Positions 34,210 to 42,155 of a stretch of DNA of 64,000 nucleotides are shown piece after piece; positions within the stretch are counted from its first letter, which is position 1; each line of letters starts with the position of its first letter. A program made the translations under genes and the position numbers. The stretch is from AC-56 sp963798705 (lineage in GTDB: Bacteria > Actinomycetota > Thermoleophilia > Solirubrobacterales > 70-9). Below the pieces are notes generated by a model, which ran no database searches, was not told the DNA's origin, and saw only the letters and a program-made list of their open reading frames with translations. The stretch is taken from positions 124,001-188,000 of the forward strand of contig CAWCTW010000005.1 in assembly GCA_963798705.1 (NCBI GenBank), given 5' to 3'.

Positions 34210-35580
34210 TCACGCCCGGATCAGCTCCAGCACCTCGTCTCGCTTCTTCTCCATGTCCTCCCTGGAGACGAGGGACTCGATGTTCAGCCGCAGCAGGGGC
34301 TCGGTGTTCGAGGGGCGGACGTTGAGGTGCCAGTCCGGATAGTCGACGGAGACGCCGTCGAGCCACGAGGCCTCGCCGTCCGAGTATCGCTCGGCGAGCT
34401 CCCTCATCTTCCCCTCTTGGTCGTCGACCTCCGAGTTGATCTCGCCGGAGATGAAGTAGTGCTCGCGCAGCGCGCCCACCAGCTCCGAGAGTGGCCGATC
34501 CCCGGTCGACAGCAGCTCCAGCACCAGCAGGGCGGGAATGGTTCCGGAGTCCGCGCACCAGAAGTCGCGGAAGTAGTAGTGGCCGGAGACCTCGCCGCCG
34601 AATGCCGCCGAATGCTCGCGCAGCGCGCTCTTGAAGAACGCGTGACCGACGCGATTGATGTACGACGTGCCACCGAGCTCGCGCACCGTGTCGGGCACGG
34701 CGCGACTCGCCCGTACGTCGTACACGATCCGGGCTCCCGGCTCCTTCTCCAGCAGTTGCCTGGCGAGCAGAGCGGTGAGGAAGTCTCCCTCGACGAACTC
34801 GCCCCGGTCGTCGATGAAGAAGCAGCGATCGGCGTCGCCGTCCCACGCGATCCCGAGGTCAGCCTCCGACTCGAGGACCTTGCTCATGATGAAGCGGCGG
34901 TTCTCCTCGACCAGCGGATTGGGGTCGTGGTCGGGGAAGTTGCCGTCCGGCACCCAGTACGCGGTCTCGAGCTCGAGCCCCAAGCGCTCCAGCAGGGGGC
35001 CCACCATCGGCCCGGCCATGCCGTTGGCGCCGTCGGCCACGACCCGCAGCGGCTTGATGCGGTTGGGCTCGATGAACCCGAGGGCGCGCTCGTGGTAGTC
35101 GTCGTAGACGTCCACCGCCTCGACCGCTCCGCCGCCGGGAGGTTCATCCAGCCCCGCCTCGATGGTTGCGCGAACGTCGCCGATGCCGGCGTCGCCGGAC
35201 AGCGCCAGGGCCCCCTCGCGCACCAGCTTCACGCCGGTGTAGGACTTCGGGTTGTGCGAGGCGGTCACCATCGCGCCGCCGTCGAGCTCCCGTGAACCGA
35301 CCAGGTGGTAGAGCATCTCGGTCCCGACCATCCCCGCGTCCAGCACCGTGCAGCCCTCGTCGACCAGCCCATCCCGGACGCGGCCGCTCATCTCCGGCGC
35401 CTCCATTCGCATGTCGCGGCCCAGGCCGACCCGAAGCTCGCCCGTCGGCTTGTCGCGGAGCCCCGCGAGCACCCGGGCGAACCCGCGGCCGACGAGGTAG
35501 GCGGTCTCGCCGTCCATCTCGGTTCCGTACAGGCCCCTGACGTCGTAGGCCTTGAAGATCTCCGGTGCGACGGCGCTCAA
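34210..35580 (-). CDS. manB: Phosphomannomutase/phosphoglucomutase
   Basis: Interconverts hexose 6- and 1-phosphates, feeding GDP-mannose or UDP-glucose synthesis. This is a typical 456-residue alpha-D-phosphohexomutase. FKAYDVRGLYG begins domain 1, TASHNPKSYTGVKL holds the catalytic phosphoserine, AWDGDADRCFFID is the Mg loop, GGEVSGHYYFRD is the sugar-binding loop and VRPSNTEPLLRL is the phosphate-binding loop. The TTG start at 35580 overlaps the HIT stop as TTGA, so translation is coupled. Confidence 0.95.
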   Translation of the reverse strand: MSAVAPEIFKAYDVRGLYGTEMDGETAYLVGRGFARVLAGLRDKPTGELRVGLGRDMRMEAPEMSGRVRDGLVDEGCTVLDAGMVGTEMLYHLVGSRELDGGAMVTASHNPKSYTGVKLVREGALALSGDAGIGDVRATIEAGLDEPPGGGAVEAVDVYDDYHERALGFIEPNRIKPLRVVADGANGMAGPMVGPLLERLGLELETAYWVPDGNFPDHDPNPLVEENRRFIMSKVLESEADLGIAWDGDADRCFFIDDRGEFVEGDFLTALLARQLLEKEPGARIVYDVRASRAVPDTVRELGGTSYINRVGHAFFKSALREHSAAFGGEVSGHYYFRDFWCADSGTIPALLVLELLSTGDRPLSELVGALREHYFISGEINSEVDDQEGKMRELAERYSDGEASWLDGVSVDYPDWHLNVRPSNTEPLLRLNIESLVSREDMEKKRDEVLELIRA

Positions 35581-36065
35581 AACTCGTCCTCCAGGGCGTC
35601 GTAGCTCTCCTCGAGCGACTGGGGCATCACCCGTGTGTCGGCGAGCACCGGCATGTAGTTGGTATCGCCCGCCCACCGCGGCACAACGTGCAGGTGGATG
35701 TGACCCTCGAAGCCCGCTCCGGCGACCCTGCCCTGATTGAGCCCTGCGTTGTATCCCTGTGGGCCGTAGGTCTCGTCGAGCACGACCATGGCACGCTTGG
35801 CGAGGGCCATCATCTCCGTCGTGGTCTCGGCGTCGAGCTCCGGCAGGCTGGGGAGATGCTCGTAGGGCGCGACCATCAGGTGCCCGTTCGTGTACGGGAA
35901 CTTGTTGAGGATCACGAAGCAGCGCTCGTCGCGGTGGACGATGAGGTTGCCGCGGTCGTCATCTTCAGCGGGCTTCGTGCAGAAGATGCAGCCCTCGTCG
36001 GCGTCCTTGGACGCGTCCTTCACGTAGGTGAGGCGCCACGGCGCCCAGATGCGGTGCTTGGCCAC
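35577..36065 (-). CDS. HIT-family protein (Ap4A phosphorylase-like)
   Basis: A 162-residue histidine-triad enzyme of the group that in mycobacteria phosphorolyses Ap4A. EGCIFCTKPAEDDD carries a Cys pair. KFPYTNGHLMVAPYEHLPSL and the triad GHIHLHVVPRW (about 124-134) are clear. The GTG at 36065 gives MAKHRIWAPWR, the typical start. It is the upstream gene of a two-gene unit with the hexomutase. Confidence 0.92.
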   Translation of the reverse strand: MAKHRIWAPWRLTYVKDASKDADEGCIFCTKPAEDDDRGNLIVHRDERCFVILNKFPYTNGHLMVAPYEHLPSLPELDAETTTEMMALAKRAMVVLDETYGPQGYNAGLNQGRVAGAGFEGHIHLHVVPRWAGDTNYMPVLADTRVMPQSLEESYDALEDEF

Positions 36066-36079
36066 ACCGCGGCATCCTA

Positions 36080-36250
36080 GATGCCGGTGGCGGCTGTGCC
36101 CAGACGACGTCTCGTGTCACGCGGCTCCAGCAGGGCGACTACGTGCAGCTCAGGGTTGGGCAGAACAGTGGCGGCAGCCTGGCGATCGACAAGACCACCG
36201 GCGAGGAGTCACCCGGGTTCACCATGACCTGGCTCGCCCCGGGTGCGTAG
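36080..36250 (+). pseudogene. C-terminal remnant of a C1q/collagen-like globular protein
   Basis: This frame has no start but reads VTRLQQGDYVQLRVGQNSGG, then SPGFTMTWLAPGA and a TAG at 36248-36250. The phrase (R/Y)L-x-x-GDYVxLxVxQNSGG...SPxFxMxWL is the closing strand pair of C1q-like jelly-roll domains found in secreted actinobacterial proteins. No upstream part of the gene exists here. It fills the gap between a HIT gene and corA, running opposite to both. Confidence 0.5.
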
Positions 36251-37279
36251 CTACAGCCAGCCGCGGCGGCGGAAGTAGGCCACCATCCCGATGAGGATCG
36301 CGGCCATCACGCCCATGACGATCCAGAAGGTCACCAGCGAGGCGCTGGGGGGATCGCCGCCACCCGGCAGCCCGACGTTCATGCCGAAGATGCTCGCGAT
36401 CATGGTGAGCGGGAGCACGATCACGCTGATCGCGGTCAGCACACGGAGGATGTCGTTGACCCGGTGCGAGATCACCGATTCGTTGGTCTCCTCGAGTCCC
36501 TGCACGACCTCCTTGTCGTTCTCGAGCATGTCCCAGATCCGCTCGTGGGCGTCGACGATGTCGTCGAAGTAGATCTCCAGGTCCTCGCCCTCGCGGGCAG
36601 CGAGGAAGCGCTGCTTGGTGCGCTCGAGATCGCGGAGGACGGGCCGCTGCGGGCGAATGATCTTGCGGAAGTTGATGATCTCCTGCTTGACGTTGAAGAT
36701 GTCGCGCACGACCTCCTCGGAGCGCCCGGAGAAGATCTCCTCCTCGAGCGCGTCGAGCTTGTTGCCGATCTTGCGCAGCATCGGGAAGCAGTAGTCGAAG
36801 CTGTCGTCGATGATCCGGTACAGCAGGAAGCCGGATCCCTTGGAGAACAGCTGGTCGCGGAACTCCTCCTTCGTCCGGGAGCGCTCGAACAGGTAGGCGA
36901 CCGGCTGGAGGGGCTGGTTGGGGATCGTCACCAGGTAGTCCGGGCCGACGAAGATGTCCAGCTCACCCGCGTTCAGGCGGCCGACGGTGCGGTCGAACAC
37001 CGGGAAGTGCAGGACGATGAAGAGGTACTCGGGATACTCGTCGATCTTCGGCCGCTGGTTGCGCGACAGCACGTCCTCGAGGTCGAGGGCGTGGAAGCCG
37101 AATTGCTCCTCCAGCCAGGCGCACTCGAGTGGGGAGGGGCTCTCGATGTTGACCCAGCGGAGGCCCTCCGCCGTGATCGTCTCGACGTTGGGCTTGCGCT
37201 CGGGGGGCTCAGGCGTGGGCGCGACCAGGCGACCGGCGCGGCCGGCCCTGCGCAGCCTCGGCTTCGGGAGGTTCGGCAT
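36251..37279 (-). CDS. corA: CorA-family Mg2+/Co2+ transporter
   Basis: A pentameric divalent-cation channel of 342 residues. The large cytoplasmic funnel holds WVNIESPSPLECAWLEEQFG and long helices, and the two C-terminal transmembrane helices carry the selectivity motif GMN in ASIFGMNVGLPGG. A positively charged end (YFRRRGWL) follows helix 2. The first 30 residues are basic/Pro-rich. It is divergent from the riboswitch-thrC unit. Confidence 0.95.
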   Translation of the reverse strand: MPNLPKPRLRRAGRAGRLVAPTPEPPERKPNVETITAEGLRWVNIESPSPLECAWLEEQFGFHALDLEDVLSRNQRPKIDEYPEYLFIVLHFPVFDRTVGRLNAGELDIFVGPDYLVTIPNQPLQPVAYLFERSRTKEEFRDQLFSKGSGFLLYRIIDDSFDYCFPMLRKIGNKLDALEEEIFSGRSEEVVRDIFNVKQEIINFRKIIRPQRPVLRDLERTKQRFLAAREGEDLEIYFDDIVDAHERIWDMLENDKEVVQGLEETNESVISHRVNDILRVLTAISVIVLPLTMIASIFGMNVGLPGGGDPPSASLVTFWIVMGVMAAILIGMVAYFRRRGWL

Positions 37280-37385
37280 CGCTCACCATCTCGCTCGGTC
37301 GCTCGTCCATGCTGCCTCTGCGGCGAAGGGTACCCCGAACGTCGCGCACGGCTGCAACCGAGCGGGCAAGTTGCCCGGTTGACGT

Positions 37386-37430
37386 CGAGCGGTCCGTTTG
37401 TCGGCCTCAGCGCGACAAATGCACCGCTCG
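37386..37430. repeat. Palindromic intergenic repeat, TTGTCGGCC family (copy 2)
   Basis: Arms CGAGCGGT-ccg-TTTGTCG and CGACAAA-tgc-ACCGCTCG around gcctcagcg form a 45-bp imperfect palindrome. The sequence is closely related to the element at 54442-54476, including the flank cgagcggt and the string cgacaaatgcacc. It lies between divergent corA and the riboswitch, so a terminator role is unlikely. Confidence 0.7.
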
Positions 37431-37509
37431 GTGGTGGTGTCGCGCGAAAAGGTGGCCGGCGACGGGGAAACGGGGCGCCGGCTCCTGTATATTCCGCGAC
37501 CACATAACT

Positions 37510-37613
37510 GCCACATCCAGAGGGGTGGAGGGACTGGCCCGATGAAACCCCGGCAACCCCCCCGAGAGGGGAAGGTGCCAATTCCAGCAGGTGGAAGACC
37601 TGGGAGATGTGAG
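37510..37613 (+). promoter_or_regulatory. SAM-I (S-box) riboswitch aptamer
   Basis: The S-box conserved core is unmistakable: agaggggtggagggactggc, then ccgatgaaaccccggcaacc, then aaggtgccaattccagcag and gagatgtgag. P1 is cacatc (37512-37517) with gatgtg (37606-37611). It binds S-adenosylmethionine and, with the terminator downstream, should switch off the following genes when SAM is plentiful. Confidence 0.95.
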
Positions 37614-37629
37614 CGGAGTCCCGACAGGA

Positions 37630-37660
37630 CCTCTGCTCATAGCCCGGCAGAGGTTTTTTT
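37630..37660 (+). terminator. Riboswitch expression-platform terminator
   Basis: cctctgc (37630-37636) pairs with gcagagg (37647-37653), followed by seven T residues. It lies 17 nt after the S-box and 48 nt before the thrC-like start codon, as expected for transcriptional attenuation by SAM. Confidence 0.9.
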
Positions 37661-37707
37661 CGTTGGATGAATTCGAGGCGACGGGATAGAAAGCGAGGCT
37701 AGAGCGG

Positions 37708-38955
37708 ATGGGACCGGAGGCACTGGTTTGCAAGGAGTGCGACGCGAGGTACGCACTCGAGGCGCGCTACGTGTGCGAGCAGTGCTTCGGCCCGCTCGAC
37801 GTCGCCTATGACTTCAGCGATCTCGACCCGGCCGAGGCGCGGCGGAAGATCCAGGCGGGCTCACGCGGGATCTGGCGATATGCGGACTTCCTGCCGTTCG
37901 CCGAGCGACCGCGAGACCCGCTGGAGCCCGGCCTGACGCCGCTCATCCGCGCCGACCGGCTCGCCGAGACGCTTGGCCTCGGCGAGGTCTGGATCAAGAA
38001 CGACGCGGCCAACCCCACGCACTCCTTCAAGGACCGCGTGGTCGCGGTCGCGCTGGCGAAGGCGCGCGAGCTCGGGTTCGAGACCGTTGCCTGCGCGTCG
38101 ACCGGCAATCTCGCCAACGCCGTGGCCGCCCACGCCGCCGCTGCGGGCCTCGACTCCTACGTGTTCGTCCCGGCGGACCTGGAGGAGCAGAAGCTGCTCG
38201 CGACCGGCGTCTACGGCACCAAGTTGGTGGGGGTCAAGGGCACATATGACGACGTGAACCGGCTCTGCACGCAGCTCTGCGAAACGCGGCCGTGGGCGTT
38301 CGTCAACGTGAACCTGCGTCCCTACTATGCGCAGGGCTCGAAGACCCTGGCCTTCGAGACTGTCGAGCAGCTCGGCTGGTCGCTCCCCGACCGCATCGTC
38401 GGCCCGATCGCCTCGGGGTCGCTGTTCACCAAGATCGGGCGTGGGCTCGACGAGTGGATCGACCTGGGGATGGTCGAGGGCCGGTTGCCCACGTTCAACG
38501 GCGCGCAGGCCTCCGGCTGCGGCCCTGTGGCAACGGCCTTCGCCTCCGGAAGCGACTTCTGCAAGCCGCAGCGTCCCGACACGATCGCGAAGAGCCTGGC
38601 GATCGGCGATCCCGCGGATGGCCCCTATGCGCTCGACCTCGCGCGTGAGACGGGCGGGGCGATCGATCAGGTGAGCGACGACGAGATCCGTGAGGGGATC
38701 CACCTGCTGGCCAAGACCACCGGGATCTTCACCGAGACGGCCGGCGGGGTCACGATCGCCGTGCTGGCGAAGCTGGCGCGGCGCGGGGACATCGATCGCT
38801 CGGAGCGGGTCGTCGCGTACATCACCGGCGAGGGCCTCAAGACCCTCGATGCGACGAGGGAGGGGTTCCGGATGTACGAGATCGAGCCCACCCTCGAGGG
38901 ATTCGAGTCCGAGCTGCAGCCCGTGGCAGCCGCGAGCCAGGCATTGAGTGTCTAA
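37708..38955 (+). CDS. thrC: Threonine-synthase-like PLP enzyme under SAM control
   Basis: A 415-residue PLP enzyme of the threonine synthase family; classical members convert O-phosphohomoserine to threonine. A zinc-ribbon-like N-terminus (C8-x2-C11, C23-x2-C26) precedes the catalytic part. Lys108 in NPTHSFKDR is the PLP Schiff-base residue, STGNLANAVAAHAA binds phosphate and PIASGSLFTKIG follows. The SAM-I riboswitch upstream and the sulfur-carrier-like gene 11 nt downstream are unusual for a threonine gene. They raise the possibility that this paralog makes homocysteine from phosphohomoserine using carrier-bound sulfur. A genuine ThrC controlled to balance the threonine/methionine branch is the alternative. 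Confidence 0.85.
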   Translation: MGPEALVCKECDARYALEARYVCEQCFGPLDVAYDFSDLDPAEARRKIQAGSRGIWRYADFLPFAERPRDPLEPGLTPLIRADRLAETLGLGEVWIKNDAANPTHSFKDRVVAVALAKARELGFETVACASTGNLANAVAAHAAAAGLDSYVFVPADLEEQKLLATGVYGTKLVGVKGTYDDVNRLCTQLCETRPWAFVNVNLRPYYAQGSKTLAFETVEQLGWSLPDRIVGPIASGSLFTKIGRGLDEWIDLGMVEGRLPTFNGAQASGCGPVATAFASGSDFCKPQRPDTIAKSLAIGDPADGPYALDLARETGGAIDQVSDDEIREGIHLLAKTTGIFTETAGGVTIAVLAKLARRGDIDRSERVVAYITGEGLKTLDATREGFRMYEIEPTLEGFESELQPVAAASQALSV

Positions 38956-38966
38956 GGTTCCGGGCC

Positions 38967-39239
38967 GTGCCGATCACCGTCAAGATTCCCGCTCAGCTGC
39001 GCGCCGTCACCGACGGCGAGGGCGAGATCGAGGTCGAGGGCACCACGGTGGGCGAGGCTCTCGACGCGGTGTTCGACCAGCACGACGACCTGCGGGAGCG
39101 GATCACCGAGGACGGCGGCCTGCGCAGGTTCGTGAACGTCTACGTATCGGGCGAGGACATCCGCTTCCGCGACGGGCTCGAGACTGAGCTGTCCGACGGC
39201 GAGGAGGTCACGATCCTCCCGGCCGTCGCCGGCGGCTGA
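38967..39239 (+). CDS. MoaD/ThiS/CysO-like ubiquitin-fold sulfur carrier
   Basis: A 90-residue beta-grasp protein. ITVKIPAQLRAVTDGEGEIE and GEALDAVFDQHDDLRERI match the MoaD/CysO shape, and the chain ends in VAGG with a free Gly-Gly C-terminus, as required for adenylation and thiocarboxylation. In Mycobacterium, CysO feeds sulfur to the PLP enzyme CysM. Here the partner is a ThrC-like PLP enzyme. No MoeB-type activating enzyme or Mec-type peptidase is in the window. The GTG start follows the thrC-like stop by 11 nt. A TAAGGT box there could also give a separate promoter. Confidence 0.85.
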   Translation: MPITVKIPAQLRAVTDGEGEIEVEGTTVGEALDAVFDQHDDLRERITEDGGLRRFVNVYVSGEDIRFRDGLETELSDGEEVTILPAVAGG

Positions 39240-39355
39240 CCGGGTCGCCGCTCGGCCTCACTGCGCCCTGCTTCGGGCCGATTCCTTACTCTGCCCGCCG
39301 TGAGCGCGGCGCGTGGACAATCGCCATTGTGGGTGGGGCGGAGCGCGATCGGGAG

Positions 39356-40108
39356 ATGATCGGCCACGGCGACACGGTGGCGATTCTCTGCGGCGGCCGC
39401 GGCACGCGCCTCCAGGAGCGCACGCACGCGATTCCCAAGGCGCTGGTGGAGATCGGCGCCCGACCGATCCTCTGGCACGTCGTGCGGATCTACGCCGCGC
39501 AAGGGTACCGCCGCTTCCTGCTCCTGACCGGTTATCTGGGCGAGGCGATCGAGGAATTCGTCGCCGCGACGGCGTGGCCCGAGCCCATCGAGGTCGAGTG
39601 CCTCGACACGGGGCTCGACACGCCGACGGGAGGACGGATCTGCCTGGCGGCCGAGCGCCTCGACGGCGGCCCCTTCGCGCTGACCTACGCCGACGGCGTC
39701 GCGGACATCGACCTGGCGGCCCTCGGCGCCTTCCATCGGGGTCATGGCAGGCTCGCGACCGTGACCGTGGTCAGGCCGCGCGCGCAATTCGGCGTCACTC
39801 AGCTCCGCGATGACGACCGCGTTCTGGCCTTTGAGGAGAAGCCCAGGCTCGACCACTGGGTCAATGGCGGCTTCTTCATCTTCGAGCCCGGCTTCCTCGC
39901 GTACCTGGAGGAGGACAGCGTGCTCGAGAACGCACCCCTGCGGCGAGTGGCGGCTGATGGGGAGCTGCACGCGTTTCGGCACACCGGGTTCTGGGACTGC
40001 ATGGACACGTACAAGGACGCCGTGACCCTCAACGATCTGTGGTCCGAGGGCGAGCCGCCGTGGGCGGTCTGGGAGCGAAGCCGCACGGCGGATGCCGGTG
40101 TCCGGTAG
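39356..40108 (+). CDS. rfbF: Glucose-1-phosphate cytidylyltransferase-like nucleotidyltransferase
   Basis: A 250-residue sugar-nucleotide pyrophosphorylase, most like RfbF, which makes CDP-glucose from glucose 1-phosphate and CTP. The signature is ILCGGRGTRLQERTHAIPKA. ILWHVVRIYAAQGYRRFLLL and LTYADGVADIDL (metal site) follow, and the end DCMDTYKDAVTLNDLW is typical. ATG 39356 was chosen. It overlaps the dehydratase gene by 17 bp. The lineage-specific insertion features of RfbF are short, so CDP specificity is inferred mainly from the pairing. Confidence 0.82.
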   Translation: MIGHGDTVAILCGGRGTRLQERTHAIPKALVEIGARPILWHVVRIYAAQGYRRFLLLTGYLGEAIEEFVAATAWPEPIEVECLDTGLDTPTGGRICLAAERLDGGPFALTYADGVADIDLAALGAFHRGHGRLATVTVVRPRAQFGVTQLRDDDRVLAFEEKPRLDHWVNGGFFIFEPGFLAYLEEDSVLENAPLRRVAADGELHAFRHTGFWDCMDTYKDAVTLNDLWSEGEPPWAVWERSRTADAGVR

Positions 40109-41084
40109 CGCCCTCGTCACCGGTGGTCGCGGGTTCGTCGGCGCCTGGATCTGCCGCGCGCTGCTCGAGCGCGGCGACAGGGTCGCCTCATTCGACCGAG
40201 GGGCGGGGGAGGGACGGGGTTCGGCCCTCGATCTGCTCGGGATCGCCGGGCAGGTCACGGAGGTCGAGGGAGACCTGCTCGACGCGGACCAGGTGCGCGG
40301 CACCCTCGCGGAGCATGGTGTCGACGCCGTCTTTCACCTGGCGGCGCAGACGCTGGTCGGCCCGGCGGCGGAGTCACCGGAGCCGACCTTCGACACCAAC
40401 GTGCGGGGCACGTGGATCGTGCTCGAGGCATGCCGCGAAGCCGAAGTCGGCCGCGTGGTGGTCGCGTCCTCCGACAAGGCGTACGGCACCCACGACGAGC
40501 TGCCGTACCGCGAGGACTTCGCCCTGCGGCCGATGGCTCCGTACGAGGCCAGCAAGGCGGCCGCGGACCTGCTGGCCCGCAGCTATTGGCCCTCATATGG
40601 CTTGCCGGTCGCGGTGACGCGCTTCGCGAACATCTACGGCGGCGGCGACACGAACTTCAGCCGGCTGATCCCGGAGGCCGTGAGCGCGGCGGTGGACGGT
40701 CGGCCCCCGGTGCTTCGATCCGACGGCTCGCCGCAGCGGGACTTCCTCTACGTGGAGGACGCTGCCGCCGCATACCTGACGATCGCCGACGCTCTCGACC
40801 GCGTGGACGTCCGCGGAGAGGCCTTCAACGCCGGCGGCGGACGCCCGCATGCGGTCGGCGACGTCGTCGAGATGATCGCCAGGCTCAGCGGTACCGACGT
40901 GGAGCCGCGGATCCTCGGGGCCGGCAATCCCGCCGGCGAGATCGACCGCCAGTACGTCGACCCGACGAAGATCTGCGAGGTCGTCGGCTGGCAGCAGCGA
41001 GTCGATCTGGAGGAGGGGCTTCGCCGCACGATCGACTGGTACCGCGAGCATCCGGAGGCCCGCGCTCCGGCCGCCGTGGCGTAG
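40092..41084 (+). CDS. rfbG: CDP-glucose 4,6-dehydratase-like SDR
   Basis: An extended short-chain dehydrogenase of 330 residues. Cofactor motif TGGRGFVGAWI, substrate region AAQTLVGPAAESPEPTFDTN, catalytic SSDKAYG and Y-x3-K (PYEASKAAADLLA). TRFANIYGGGDTNFSRLIPE is close to RfbG. It would convert CDP-glucose to CDP-4-keto-6-deoxyglucose, the entry to 3,6-dideoxyhexoses or related sugars. The partner cytidylyltransferase overlaps it upstream. Further sugar-tailoring genes do not follow. Confidence 0.82.
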   Translation: MPVSGSALVTGGRGFVGAWICRALLERGDRVASFDRGAGEGRGSALDLLGIAGQVTEVEGDLLDADQVRGTLAEHGVDAVFHLAAQTLVGPAAESPEPTFDTNVRGTWIVLEACREAEVGRVVVASSDKAYGTHDELPYREDFALRPMAPYEASKAAADLLARSYWPSYGLPVAVTRFANIYGGGDTNFSRLIPEAVSAAVDGRPPVLRSDGSPQRDFLYVEDAAAAYLTIADALDRVDVRGEAFNAGGGRPHAVGDVVEMIARLSGTDVEPRILGAGNPAGEIDRQYVDPTKICEVVGWQQRVDLEEGLRRTIDWYREHPEARAPAAVA

Positions 41085-41187
41085 CGCGGGACGCGACGCC
41101 TAATTAGTTCGTAAAACCTGGCCGCAGGGCGCCGAAAACGCCGCCCGGAGGCGAATAATGGATTCGATCCAGCCAAGGAGGAATCGC

Positions 41188-41292
41188 ATGTCTCCAGTAG
41201 TCGTCGGCTTCGGTGCCCTCGACGCGATGATCGCCGCCCAAGCGGGCTACGCGATCCGCGACCTCTCCCGCAAGCGGCGTCGAAAGAAGTAG
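41188..41292 (+). CDS. Small basic protein (34 aa)
   Basis: The ORF reads MSPVVVGFGALDAMIAAQAG followed by YAIRDLSRKRRRKK and a stop. A perfect AAGGAGG lies 6 nt before the ATG. An in-frame ATG at 41158 also has GGAGG 6 nt before it, giving 44 residues. The N-terminal half is hydrophobic/amphipathic and the end is a cluster of Arg/Lys. The 5' region is unusually A+T-rich (taattagttcgtaaaa), which suits a promoter. Function unknown; a membrane- or nucleic-acid-associated small protein is possible. Confidence 0.55.
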   Translation: MSPVVVGFGALDAMIAAQAGYAIRDLSRKRRRKK

Positions 41293-41387
41293 CGCTCCCG
41301 TGCGGCCGCGGCCGCACGCCCGAGCGCCGGACGGTCCCAGGGGCCGCCCGGCGCCAGGCCTGCCAGGATGCGAGATGGGCCCGAGGC

Positions 41388-41798
41388 CTATCCGGCCGAG
41401 AGCTTCGCGGCAGAAATCGTGAACTTCAAGGTGTCCGGCTTGCAGACCGCCTTCACGCGACCCTTGCGGTTCCGGACCTTCGCCTTCGCCACCTCGATCT
41501 TCAACGTGGCGGGGAGAGGGCCGATGTCGCCCTTGAACGCGTAGGCGCCATTCGCGCTCGAGTAGTCCTGGTCGACGACCTGCGAGCCCGAGCTCGTCCG
41601 CTTGGACTCCTGCATCAGCCGTGGCCCGAGGCACTTGTGGTTGGTCTGCAGATGTCCGAAGACGGTCGCATCGCTCACCGTCCCGAAGACGCCGTCGAGC
41701 TTGATCGTCGTCGAATGGCTCTTGGCCGCGAACGCGGCTCCCACGCCGATGGTCAGCGTGGCGATCAGCGCAAGGGCCAGAATTCCCTTCCTTCTCAC
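41388..41798 (-). CDS. Secreted hypothetical protein
   Basis: A 136-residue exported protein with a signal peptide (KGILALALIATLTIGVGAAF, cleaved near AFA-AKS). The mature part is a small beta-rich domain with GVFGTVSDATVFGHLQ, two Cys (NHKCLG and AVCKPD) and a Lys/Arg-rich strand VAKAKVRNRKGRVKAVC. The GTG at 41798 has SD AAGGAG at 5 nt; the longer open frame upstream is not used. Family unknown. Confidence 0.7.
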   Translation of the reverse strand: MRRKGILALALIATLTIGVGAAFAAKSHSTTIKLDGVFGTVSDATVFGHLQTNHKCLGPRLMQESKRTSSGSQVVDQDYSSANGAYAFKGDIGPLPATLKIEVAKAKVRNRKGRVKAVCKPDTLKFTISAAKLSAG

Positions 41799-42008
41799 GT
41801 TGCTCCTTCCGTGGGCACGCCCTGCTACGAGCGTGGTGCCCTTTTTGCTAGTCGCGCAGCTCCCTGGCGTACGCGTCTCGCCAACCCTAGTCGGGCTGTC
41901 GGCGGTTGGCAAGCGCAGCGGGACCAGGTAGGTGCGGTGATGCCCTCGCGGCGCCGGCGGCCGGATCCGGCACGGGCGCCGGAAGACCGACCTCGCCATG
42001 GAGACAAG

Positions 42009-42081
42009 CGCGCCCGGCAGGATTCGAACCTGCGGCCTTCTGCTCCGGAGGCAGACGCTCTATCCACTGAGCTACGGGCGC
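42009..42081 (-). tRNA. tRNA-Arg (anticodon CCG)
   Basis: Read on the minus strand: acceptor gcgcccg/cgggcgc with discriminator G, D stem gctc/gagc, anticodon stem tctgc/gcaga around ctccgga (anticodon CCG), and T arm gcagg-ttcgaat-cctgc. 73 nt, no encoded CCA. Confidence 0.95.
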
Positions 42082-42155
42082 GGAATGGCCCAGTCTAGCC
42101 CTGCCCGTGACCACGCTCGCGCGATCGGGCGCAGGCTCCCGGATACCGTGTGGCC

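Noticed and set aside
31683..34325. Plus-strand open frame of 880 codons
   Set aside because: It runs opposite HIT, the lipid-kinase-like gene and the MBL gene, all with clear motifs. Shadow.
38967..39239. Simple molybdopterin synthase MoaD assignment
   Set aside because: No molybdenum cofactor genes are near, and the position under a SAM riboswitch next to a PLP enzyme fits a sulfur carrier for amino-acid synthesis better.
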